From Streptomyces sp. ISL-11 (lineage in GTDB: Bacteria > Actinomycetota > Actinomycetes > Streptomycetales > Streptomycetaceae), in the NCBI RefSeq assembly GCF_018614525.1, contig NZ_JAGGOL010000036.1, forward strand, positions 28,120-92,119: a stretch of 64,000 nucleotides of DNA, read 5' to 3'. The notes beneath the pieces were generated by a model. That model had not been told where the DNA came from. It saw only the letters and a list, made by a program, of their open reading frames with translations, and searched no databases. Within the stretch, counting starts at the first letter, position 1; every line of letters begins with the position of its first letter. This document shows positions 32,664 through 39,960 of the stretch, piece after piece. A program made the position numbers and the translations under genes.

Positions 32664-33887
32664 TCAGGAGCGGTCGGCCAGCAGGCCGGCGAGCCCGGTG
32701 GCGAGCCCGCCGCGCCAGCAGGCATAGTCATGGCCGCCGTTGAACTCCTCGTACGCGACCTCGTAGCCGCGTGCCCGCAGGACGTCCCGGAGATGGCGGT
32801 TCTGCGGCAGCAGCATCCACTCCTGAAGACCCACCTCCAGGTGGAAACGGACGGGCAGCCGCTCCCGCGCCGCGTACTGGCGGGTCAGCCACTCGCTGCC
32901 GCTGTCGAACTCCGTCCCGTCCGGCCACCAGAACGAGCCCGACTGCGACAGCGCGTTCCCGAACCGCTCCGGCCTGCGGAAGGCGGCGAACGCCGCCGTC
33001 AGCCCGCCCGCGCTCTGCCCGGCCACGACCGTCCGCGCCGGATCCTCCGCCGCCCCGTACTCCCGCACGGCCCACGGCAGCAGCACATCGGCCAGCCAGT
33101 CCACGAACTCCTCACTGCAACTGAGGTCGGCCATCCGCCGGTCCCGGCCCATGGTCTCCACCAGCAGCGTGACCGTCGGCGGAACGCGCTTCTCCGCGTG
33201 CAGATTGTCGAGCGTGTCCCCGAAGTCCAGCACCGGGCCCCACATCTCGCCGTCCAGCAGCACGGCGACGGCGTACGGGCCGTCCGCCGCGCGGTGCCCG
33301 GCGGGCAGATGGACCCCCACGCGCCGGCCGTCGACCACGGCCTCGATCCGCTCGCCGCGCGGTACGTCCGGACGCGGGTGCGCCCAGGGCTGGGCCGGGG
33401 CGTCGGAGAGCTCCAGTACGGACGACGGGTGCCGGCCGTCGCGCGACGGCAGCACCGGCGCCCCGTTCAGCGGATCCGGCACGGCCGAGTCGAGCACGCC
33501 CAGCCAGGCCCGGCGATCGGTGCGCGGCGCCTCCGCGCGGGGGCCGCGCCGCACGGAGAACTGATACGACGCCCGGTGATCGGCACGCAGCCGGTGACTG
33601 ATCGCCCACACGTCCGTACCCGGCACCCTGCGCATCAGATGCGGGCTCAGGTCGCCGGCGTGCCGGTCCTTGTCGGTGACGGTGTGCAGGAGGGCCAGCA
33701 CGTCGGTGGCGAGCGCGTCCCGCCAGAGGAAGGTGACGAGGCGGTAGGCGGGATCGCCGTTCCGGTCGGGTTCGACGAGGGGAGTGCCGGTGGCTTGCGC
33801 CTTTTGCCAGAAGTGCTCTTCGGCACGGGGCTCGCCGGCTCGTATGTCGTCGGCGAGCTTGCGCAGTGTCGGGCTCTGGGTCTCCAT
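32664..33887 (-). CDS. Ferric enterobactin-type esterase (Fes family)
   Basis: A 407-residue cytoplasmic esterase. An N-terminal Fes domain (about 20-150, with VTFLWRD) precedes an esterase-D-like alpha/beta-hydrolase with the nucleophile GQSAGG near 288, SGSFWW, and His in GGHDYACWR. AAAGGAAG precedes the ATG at 33887. Fes enzymes open the trilactone backbone of catechol siderophores to release iron inside the cell. Its presence supports an ester-linked (Thr or Ser) oligomer, matching the Thr-specific A2 domain and the thioesterase of the NRPS. Confidence 0.92.
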   Translation of the reverse strand: METQSPTLRKLADDIRAGEPRAEEHFWQKAQATGTPLVEPDRNGDPAYRLVTFLWRDALATDVLALLHTVTDKDRHAGDLSPHLMRRVPGTDVWAISHRLRADHRASYQFSVRRGPRAEAPRTDRRAWLGVLDSAVPDPLNGAPVLPSRDGRHPSSVLELSDAPAQPWAHPRPDVPRGERIEAVVDGRRVGVHLPAGHRAADGPYAVAVLLDGEMWGPVLDFGDTLDNLHAEKRVPPTVTLLVETMGRDRRMADLSCSEEFVDWLADVLLPWAVREYGAAEDPARTVVAGQSAGGLTAAFAAFRRPERFGNALSQSGSFWWPDGTEFDSGSEWLTRQYAARERLPVRFHLEVGLQEWMLLPQNRHLRDVLRARGYEVAYEEFNGGHDYACWRGGLATGLAGLLADRS

Positions 33888-33940
33888 GGACTTCCTTTCG
33901 GTGGCAGGTACCCGGAGGTGCCGGAGTGAAGAGCCCCGAT

Positions 33941-34110
33941 CCCGCCCCTTCCCGTAACCGGGGCTTCGCCCCGGACCCCAGTCCTCAATCGCCGGACGGG
34001 CTGAATGGTGCCCGGAACCGGCGGAAATCCAGCCCGGCCGGCGTTTGAGGCCACCGCGCGCAGCGCGGTCGGGGGCCCGGGGCGGAGCCCCGGTTACGGG
34101 AAGGGGCGGG
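33941..34110. repeat. Dispersed palindromic repeat, copy C, with 34-bp inverted ends
   Basis: Outer arms 33941-33974 and 34077-34110 are complementary at 33 of 34 positions. The core carries CCTCAATCGCCGGACGGGCT and the right-hand AGCCCGGCCGGCGTTTGAGG, plus CACCGCGCGCAGCG shared with the other copies. It lies downstream of the fused permease gene and upstream of the esterase gene on the same strand, so it likely terminates the permease transcript. Confidence 0.85.
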
Positions 34111-34133
34111 TCGGGGAAGGAACCGCCGGCGAC

Positions 34134-36320
34134 CTACACCCGCGCCGCCCCCGACCGCCCCAGCAACACCCACAGCAGGAACGGCCCGCCCAGAACGGTC
34201 GTCACGATGCCCACCGGCACCTCGACCCCGGAAAAGACGACCCGCCCCACCGTGTCCGCGAGGACGATCAGCACGGCACCCACCAGCATCGACCCCAGCA
34301 CCGGCACCCGCAGCGGCCCCGCCAGCCGCCCCGCGATCACCGGCGATGCCAGCGCCACGAAACCGACGGGCCCGCAGATCCCCACCGCCAGGCCGGCCAG
34401 GCCCACCGCGAGCAGCAGGCACAGCAGCCGCACCCGGGCGGGCGCGACGCCCAGCGACGCGGCCGTCGAGTCGTCGAAGCGCAGCACGTCGAGGCGGCGG
34501 GCCACGACCAGGGCGAGCGGTACGAGGACGGCCAGGCCGATGAGGACCGGGCCGGCCACGGAGTAGCCGCGCCCGTTGAGGCTGCCGGAGGTCCACACGT
34601 ACAGGGAGCTCGCGGAGTTGAGGGAACGGCGGGAGAGCACGACCTGGGTGACGGCGGAGGCGAGTGCCGACATGGCCAGGCCCACGACCAGCACGCGGTA
34701 CCCGCGCTGCCCCAGCCCGCCGGAGACGGTGGTGACGACCAGGACGGCGGCGAGCGCGCCGACCGGCCCCGCCCACCACGCGCCGAACGTGCCGCTGAGG
34801 GTGGCGGAGAGCAGCACGGCGGCCGTCGCGCCGTCGTTGACGCCCAGGAGCTCGGGTGTGGCGAGGCGGTTGCGGGCGAGGGTCTGGGTCAGGCAGCCGG
34901 CGAGCCCGAGGGCCGCGCCGGCCGCGAGGCCGGCCACGATGCGGCCGAGCCGGAACTTCTGTACCAGCAGGACGTCGAAGCGGTCGCCGGAGCCGAAGAC
35001 CGCGCCGAACGTGCGGCTCAGGCTCATCTCGCTCTGCCCGGCGTACGCGGACAGCACGACGGCCCCCACCAACAGGGCGGTCAGCAGCAGTGCGGCGAGC
35101 GCCGCCCGGCGCGGTACGAGCAGCGACAGCGCGCCGCGCCGCAGGACGAGACTGTCGGCGCGCTCCCGGGCCGGGCGGGGGAGCCGGGGCAGCCGGCGCC
35201 GGCCGGGCGTGCCGCCCTCGGCGGTGGCGGGGTCGGTCATGCCCATCGCGCCCAGCCGCTTCGAGCGGACGACGCCGATGAGGACGGGGGCGCCGAAGAG
35301 CGCGATGATGACGGACACCGGCGCCTCGAAGGGCCGGGAGACCACGCGGGCGAGGATGTCGGAGCCGGTCAGGACGCCCGCGCCGATGAGCCCGGCGAGG
35401 GCGATCTGTGCCGTCAGCCGGGGCCCGGTGACGGCGCGCGCGAGGAAGCCCGCGAGCAGGCCGAGGAAGGAGACCGGGCCGATCAGCGCCACGGACGCGG
35501 CGGTCAGCAGGGTCACCGCGAGGGCGACCACGACCCGGATCGCGCCGGGCCGGTGGCCCAGTCCGCGGGCGAGGTCGTCGCCGAGGGCGAGCGCGGACAG
35601 CGGCCGGGCGACCAGCAGGGCCACCACGAAGCCCATGGCCAGGACGGGCACGAGGCTGCCGAGCTTGGTGAAGCCCTCGACGCCGGCCAGCGAGCCCAGC
35701 ACCCAGAACCGGAAGCGGTCGTAGGTCTCGGCGGAGTTCACGATCACCACGCTGGTGATGCCGCCGAAGGTGGCGCCCAGCGCGGATCCGGCGAGCACCA
35801 GCCGCATCGGTGAACCCCCGCCCCGGCGGCCCGCCATGAACAGCACCAGCGCGCTGGCGACCACGGCTCCGCCGAAGGCCCACAGCAGGTGGCCGAAGCC
35901 GCTCTGCACGCCGAGGAAGGCGATGGCGACCACGACGCCGAGCGAGGCGCCGGCGTTGACGCCGAGGAGTCCCGTCTCGGCGAGGGGGTTGCGGGTGACG
36001 GCCTGGAGCAGACAGCCGGCCGTGCCGAGCGCGGCGCCGACGGCGAGCGCGGTGAGCGTGCGGGGGATCCGCAGGTCTCCGACGACCAGGGACAGACGGG
36101 AGTTGTCGCGAGCGCCGTTCCGGCCCAGGAGGTAGTCCAGGACGTCGCCGGGCCCGACCTCGCCGGCGCCCACGGACAGCGAGAGGGCGGACAGGGCGAG
36201 AACGGCGAGTACCAGGGCGACCGAGGCGACCGCGATGGTCCGGGTGCCGTTCCGGCGGCCCGCCGGGGCCTGTTGGCCGGCGGGCCGCACCTCCGGAGGG
36301 CCCACTTGCGACAAAGTCAT
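34134..36320 (-). CDS. Fused double ferric-siderophore permease (FhuB-like)
   Basis: A 728-residue fusion of two FecCD permease halves, about 20 membrane helices. Each half repeats the diagnostic loop: CLLQAVTRNPLAETGLLGVNAGAS near residue 95 and CLTQTLARNRLATPELLGVNDGA near 480. A polar linker around 345-390 joins them. It makes a permease without a second gene and pairs with the ATPase at 20373 and the lipoprotein at 21372. The ATG at 36320 is the only plausible start; it has no ribosome site, and the iron box touches it, so the mRNA may be leaderless. Confidence 0.92.
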   Translation of the reverse strand: MTLSQVGPPEVRPAGQQAPAGRRNGTRTIAVASVALVLAVLALSALSLSVGAGEVGPGDVLDYLLGRNGARDNSRLSLVVGDLRIPRTLTALAVGAALGTAGCLLQAVTRNPLAETGLLGVNAGASLGVVVAIAFLGVQSGFGHLLWAFGGAVVASALVLFMAGRRGGGSPMRLVLAGSALGATFGGITSVVIVNSAETYDRFRFWVLGSLAGVEGFTKLGSLVPVLAMGFVVALLVARPLSALALGDDLARGLGHRPGAIRVVVALAVTLLTAASVALIGPVSFLGLLAGFLARAVTGPRLTAQIALAGLIGAGVLTGSDILARVVSRPFEAPVSVIIALFGAPVLIGVVRSKRLGAMGMTDPATAEGGTPGRRRLPRLPRPARERADSLVLRRGALSLLVPRRAALAALLLTALLVGAVVLSAYAGQSEMSLSRTFGAVFGSGDRFDVLLVQKFRLGRIVAGLAAGAALGLAGCLTQTLARNRLATPELLGVNDGATAAVLLSATLSGTFGAWWAGPVGALAAVLVVTTVSGGLGQRGYRVLVVGLAMSALASAVTQVVLSRRSLNSASSLYVWTSGSLNGRGYSVAGPVLIGLAVLVPLALVVARRLDVLRFDDSTAASLGVAPARVRLLCLLLAVGLAGLAVGICGPVGFVALASPVIAGRLAGPLRVPVLGSMLVGAVLIVLADTVGRVVFSGVEVPVGIVTTVLGGPFLLWVLLGRSGAARV

Positions 36321-36338
36321 AAGGTAAGGCTAGCCTAA
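36320..36338. promoter_or_regulatory. DmdR/IdeR iron box 3, touching the permease start codon
   Basis: TAAGGTAAGGCTAGCCTAA matches the iron-box consensus at 18 of 19 positions. On the permease strand it reads directly into the ATG, and it contains TAGCCT at -12 to -7 relative to that ATG, which would suit a leaderless transcript. Confidence 0.88.
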
Positions 36339-36393
36339 GCGGGTTGGGTTTCCGCAGGCGGAGGGCCCGATCAGGGCGTCGGCGTCCCCGCGG

Positions 36394-36981
36394 TCACGCG
36401 CCGGCGGAGTCCGCCGCGCGCAAGGGTGTTCCGCAGCGCAGGTTCCACCGGCCGGCGCGCCCCGTGAGCTCGGTCAGCGACAAGGGCGGGACGTCGAGCC
36501 GCCAGAAGGTCTCCGGCGGCAGGCCGAGCGCGTGGACGACGGCCGCGCGCACCACCGCCGGTTCGACGACGGCCAGCACCCTGCCCCCCTCGGCGGTACG
36601 CTCCTCCAGCCAGGCACCGACCCGGCCGGCCAGCGCGAGCACCGACTCGCCGCCGTGCGGCGCGGCCGCCGGATCCGCCAGCCACTCCGCCACCGCCCGG
36701 GGTTCGGCCGCGCCCACCTCCGTGAGCGAACGGCCACGCCAGCGGCCGACGTCGAGGTCGCGCAGGCCGTCCACCGCCCGGGCGTCCAGGCCGAGCGCGG
36801 TACAGGTCTCGCGACAGCGGACGGAGGGTGCCGTGAGATGCGTGCCGGCAGGCGGCAGCGCACCCGCGACCGCGGCGGCCCCGCGCCTGCCGGCCTCGTC
36901 GAGAGGGAAGCCGTCGTCGAAGCGCGCCTCCCGCAGGGCGGCACCGGCGGCGGGTGAGATCAGCGTCACACGTGCGGTCAT
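36394..36981 (-). CDS. Histidine-phosphatase-like protein without RHG motif
   Basis: A 195-residue protein of the phosphoglycerate mutase superfamily by its SVRCRETC, DLDVGRWRGRSLTEV and HGGESVLALAGRVGAWL segments. The N-terminal strand reads VTLISPAAGAA where active members have LVRHGET, so the phospho-accepting His is missing and catalysis by the usual route is unlikely. GAGGGAG precedes the ATG at 36981. It is divergent from the cobalt transporter genes and faces the cobalamin riboswitch region, suggesting a corrinoid-linked function (CobC-like ancestry), but this is inference. Confidence 0.75.
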   Translation of the reverse strand: MTARVTLISPAAGAALREARFDDGFPLDEAGRRGAAAVAGALPPAGTHLTAPSVRCRETCTALGLDARAVDGLRDLDVGRWRGRSLTEVGAAEPRAVAEWLADPAAAPHGGESVLALAGRVGAWLEERTAEGGRVLAVVEPAVVRAAVVHALGLPPETFWRLDVPPLSLTELTGRAGRWNLRCGTPLRAADSAGA

Positions 36982-37130
36982 CGTCTCCCTCGGATCCTCT
37001 CCCTTGTTCCCCCGTGCCCGTCTTCCACCCACTCGTCCGGGCCCGTTCGACCGGCGTCACAGCAGATCACGGGCCCCGCGCAGGGCGCACGCCGGGGTGT
37101 GCGCCCGCACGCCGTGGCGCATGACCTCGG

Positions 37131-37300
37131 CGCGCGGTACGGTCACGTGGCAATGACGACGGTGTGACGGAAGCCGGTGAGAATCCGGAACGGTCGCGCC
37201 ACTGTGAACCCGCCGACACGGCCCCCGCTCACGGGCCTCGACGGGGAAGTCAGACCCGGCACTGTCGTCCCAGGCCCAATGATTCGGGACGCGTGTTCCC
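37131..37300 (+). promoter_or_regulatory. Cobalamin riboswitch
   Basis: The leader carries the conserved core GGAAGCCGGTGAGAATCCGG near 37168 and the Cbl-box-like GCGCCACTGTGAAC near 37196, then GGGGAAGTCAGACC near 37241 and the ribosome site AGGAGG before CbtB. This is the adenosylcobalamin riboswitch layout. It should reduce translation or transcription of the cobalt transporter when corrinoid is plentiful. The edges are approximate. Confidence 0.85.
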
Positions 37301-37314
37301 CAGGAGGTTCTGCC

Positions 37315-37533
37315 ATGGCTCAGTCAGCCGCGCCCGCCCGCCCCGCCATACCGGCGGTCGCCCCCATCTCGCTGAAGGCGATCGCCCCGTGGGCGCTCTT
37401 CGTCGGCGTCCTGATGCTCGTCCTGCTGTACTTCGTCGGCGCGGAGCAGGGCGCCACCTCGCTCATCGCCGGTGAGGACGTCCACGAGTGGCTCCACGAC
37501 GGACGCCACCTGCTCGGCTTCCCCTGCCACTGA
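37315..37533 (+). CDS. cbtB: CbtB cobalt transporter subunit
   Basis: A 72-residue protein with one membrane helix (WALFVGVLMLVLLYFVGAEQG) and a His-rich tail HEWLHDGRHLLGFPCH that can bind metal, the CbtB pattern. The ATG follows CAGGAGG. It is the first gene behind the cobalamin riboswitch and is followed 19 bp later by CbtA. CbtAB is a predicted cobalt uptake system; transport has been inferred mainly from its B12 regulation. Confidence 0.9.
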   Translation: MAQSAAPARPAIPAVAPISLKAIAPWALFVGVLMLVLLYFVGAEQGATSLIAGEDVHEWLHDGRHLLGFPCH

Positions 37534-37552
37534 CGGCGACGGGAACCGACTC

Positions 37553-38320
37553 GTGAACTCCGTCTCCGTGAGAGCGCTGCTCGTACGCGGCATGCTCGCC
37601 GGCCTCGCCGCCGGCGTCCTCGCCCTGATCGTCGCCTATCTCCTGGGCGAGCCCCAGGTGGACTCCGCCATCGCCTTCGAAGAGGCGCACAGCCATGAGC
37701 ACGGCGGCGAGGAGGCCGTCAGCCGCACCCTCCAGTCCACCGCCGGACTGGCCACCGGCATCCTCGTCTACGGCGTCGCGCTCGGCGGCATCGCCTCGCT
37801 GGCCTTCTCCGTCGCGCTGGGCCGCATCGGCCGGTTCGGCCCCCGGGCGACGGCCGCCCTGGTCTCCCTCGGCGCGCTCCTGGCCGTCTATGTGGTGCCG
37901 TTCCTGAAGTACCCGGCCAACCCGCCCTCCATCGGCGACCCCGGCACCATCGGCAAACGGACCACGCTGTACTTCCTGATGATCGCGCTCAGCGTGCTGC
38001 TGGCGGTCGGCGCGGTCGTCCTCGGCCGGCGGCTCGCACCCCGGCTGGGCAACTGGAACGCCACCGTGGCGGCGGGCGCGGCCTTCCTCGTCGCGGTCGG
38101 GCTCGCCTACGCCTTCCTGCCCGCGATCAACGAGGTGCCGGAGGAGTTCTCCGCCACCCTGCTCTGGCGGTTCCGGCTGTCCGCCCTCGCCATGCAGGCC
38201 TTCCTGTGGACCGGGTTCGGCCTCCTCTTCGGTCACCTGGCCGAGCGGCTGCTCCTTCCCGGGCCGGCACGTGACCGGCAGTCCGACGCGGCGGCGCGAA
38301 CGGCCGCGTCGGCGCACTGA
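37553..38320 (+). CDS. cbtA: CbtA cobalt transporter membrane subunit
   Basis: A 255-residue membrane protein with five to six helices. An N-terminal HSHEHGGEE segment after helix 1 is a likely metal site, and the PFLKYPANPP motif between helices is diagnostic of CbtA. The frame opens at 37472, overlapping CbtB, but GTG at 37553 has GGGAA upstream and gives a normal N-terminus. With CbtB it probably imports cobalt for cobalamin under riboswitch control. A hairpin follows at 38357. Confidence 0.88.
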   Translation: MNSVSVRALLVRGMLAGLAAGVLALIVAYLLGEPQVDSAIAFEEAHSHEHGGEEAVSRTLQSTAGLATGILVYGVALGGIASLAFSVALGRIGRFGPRATAALVSLGALLAVYVVPFLKYPANPPSIGDPGTIGKRTTLYFLMIALSVLLAVGAVVLGRRLAPRLGNWNATVAAGAAFLVAVGLAYAFLPAINEVPEEFSATLLWRFRLSALAMQAFLWTGFGLLFGHLAERLLLPGPARDRQSDAAARTAASAH

Positions 38321-38356
38321 GAGCCGGTGTGCCGGCACACCTCGCGCCGACACCGC

Positions 38357-38386
38357 AGCCCGTCCGGGGGTGACCCCGGGCGGGCT
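38357..38386 (+). terminator. Terminator of the cbtBA operon
   Basis: Thirteen-base arms AGCCCGTCCGGGG and CCCCGGGCGGGCT with a GTGA loop pair with one G-U. Confidence 0.7.
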
Positions 38387-38545
38387 CTCGCATGTGAGGG
38401 GCGGTCGCGGACGGACCGGTCCCCGGCCCCGGCCGTCACCGCCCCAAGTGCCCTCACCCATTAGGGTTTTCCGATTTCCCGACGTACAGCGCCGGGTGCG
38501 ACGATGCGCTCGCCCCGACCGGAACGCAAGGGAATGGAGCGCACT

Positions 38546-39481
38546 GTGGAGCACTGTGGGGGAGTACCGGCCACCAGGCGGGGTCGCTGGGGGGTGTCGC
38601 TGACCGTGTCGGCCGCGGCCCTTGCCCTCGTCCTCCCGGCGTCCGGGGCGGAGGCCACGCACGGCCCGTCGGGCATCTCCGCGAAGGGCGCCTATCTGCT
38701 CGACGGCGGCACCAACCGCCCCCTGTGGGGCAAGGAGGCGAACACCCGCCGGCAGATGGCCAGCACCACCAAGATCATGACCGCGGTCGTGGTGCTCGAC
38801 AGCCCGGGCGTCGACCTCGGCAGGCCGATCGCCATCAAGCAGTCCTACCGCGACTACGTCGCGCGGACCGGCGCCAGCACCGCCGACCTGCGCACCGGCG
38901 ACGAGCTGACCGTTCGTCAGCTCCTGTACGCGCTGATGCTGCCGTCGGGCTGCGACGCCGCGTACGCGCTCGCCGACGCCTTCGGAAGCGGCGACAGCGA
39001 GGCCGAGCGCACCGCCTCCTTCGTGGCCAGGATGAACGAGCAGGCCGCGCGCCTGGGGCTGCGGGACACCACGTACGACTCGTTCGACGGCATCTCCTCC
39101 CATGGCGGAAACCTCACCACGCCCCGGGACCTGGCGAAGCTCTCCCGTCACGCGCTCGCCGACCGCACCCTGGCCGGTGTCATGGGCACCATGAGCACCC
39201 AGCAGAAGGCGGTCAACGTCAACCGCCTCTACACCTGGTACAACACCAACAAGCTGCTCGGCTCCTACAGCGGCGTGATCGGGATCAAGACCGGCACCAC
39301 CTCGGCCGCCGGCCCCTGCCTCGTCTTCGCCGCCAAGCGCTCCGGCCGGACCGTGATCGGCGTCCTCCTCGACGATCCCGGCGGCCGCTACCCCGATGCC
39401 GCCAGGATGCTGGACTTCGCGTACAGGAAGCACACGCCGCTGAAGCTCCGTCAGCTCCCGTCGATGGCGCACGAGGACTGA
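38546..39481 (+). CDS. D-alanyl-D-alanine carboxypeptidase
   Basis: A serine penicillin-binding protein of about 311 residues (DacA/S11 family). The three active-site boxes are STTK (near 72), SGC in LMLPSGCDAAY (near 133) and KTGT (near 251). The N-terminus has a signal peptide ending near PASGAEA; no C-terminal amphipathic anchor is obvious, so it may be secreted. Starts at 38504 and 38534 are possible; GGAG six bases before GTG 38546 favours this one. It trims the terminal D-Ala of peptidoglycan stem peptides outside the cell. Confidence 0.88.
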   Translation: MEHCGGVPATRRGRWGVSLTVSAAALALVLPASGAEATHGPSGISAKGAYLLDGGTNRPLWGKEANTRRQMASTTKIMTAVVVLDSPGVDLGRPIAIKQSYRDYVARTGASTADLRTGDELTVRQLLYALMLPSGCDAAYALADAFGSGDSEAERTASFVARMNEQAARLGLRDTTYDSFDGISSHGGNLTTPRDLAKLSRHALADRTLAGVMGTMSTQQKAVNVNRLYTWYNTNKLLGSYSGVIGIKTGTTSAAGPCLVFAAKRSGRTVIGVLLDDPGGRYPDAARMLDFAYRKHTPLKLRQLPSMAHED

Positions 39482-39531
39482 CGCTCCACCCCCTCCGGGC
39501 GTCGGCCGGCTCCTCCCGCGCGTGTCCCACG

Positions 39532-39558
39532 AGCCCGGACCCCACGAGGGTCCGGGCT
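39532..39558 (+). terminator. Terminator after the carboxypeptidase gene
   Basis: Eleven-base arms AGCCCGGACCC and GGGTCCGGGCT around CACGA, followed by a T-rich TGATTTAT. Confidence 0.85.
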
Positions 39559-39849
39559 TGATTTATACCTGAACGAGTGAACCGTCAGCAGGGATGTGGA
39601 GGATGGTGAACTCCCCCCGGGGCCAGGCCGGATAGAGTCTTCCTGTCCGGAATCGGGCGCCGGGCCACCGCCTCAGCCGGCGGTGTCGGAATGAACCACC
39701 GACCCCCGGAGGCCGTTCACCACCCCGAGCCCGACCCTTCCTCCTTCGGCACGTCACCGCGACCGCGGCTTCCTCGTGCCCATGGGCCGTACCCCTGCCC
39801 GAGAACGGGAGCGCTACCACCCCCTCGTCCCGCGACCCCTGGAGGCGTC
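39559..39849. other. Intergenic leader region before the ABC gene
   Basis: About 290 bp with no recognised gene. An AT-rich patch directly after the terminator and a TAGAGT near 39635 may be promoter elements. An ORF can be opened at 39691 and reads into the small ORF below, but its first half is Pro/His-rich and unconvincing. Confidence 0.4.
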
Positions 39850-39960
39850 ATGCCCGCCCGAAACCGGCTCCGAGCCCACCGCCCGATCGCCGAGGCGCCG
39901 AGGCGGCTCGCCCCGCACGGCCCGGCGGCCGCGGCGAGCGACGGGCCGGAGGGGCGATGA
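39850..39960 (+). CDS. Small basic ORF coupled to the ABC transporter
   Basis: Thirty-six codons beginning ATGCCCGCC behind a good GGAGG and ending in a TGA that overlaps the next ATG (ATGA). The product is Arg/Ala/Pro-rich (MPARNRLRAHRPIAEAPRR...), with no Cys, Ser/Thr-rich core or membrane helix. I do not recognise it. The ribosome site and overlap suggest real translation, perhaps as a leader that couples initiation of the ABC gene; it may be the end of a longer frame from 39691. Confidence 0.35.
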   Translation: MPARNRLRAHRPIAEAPRRLAPHGPAAAASDGPEGR

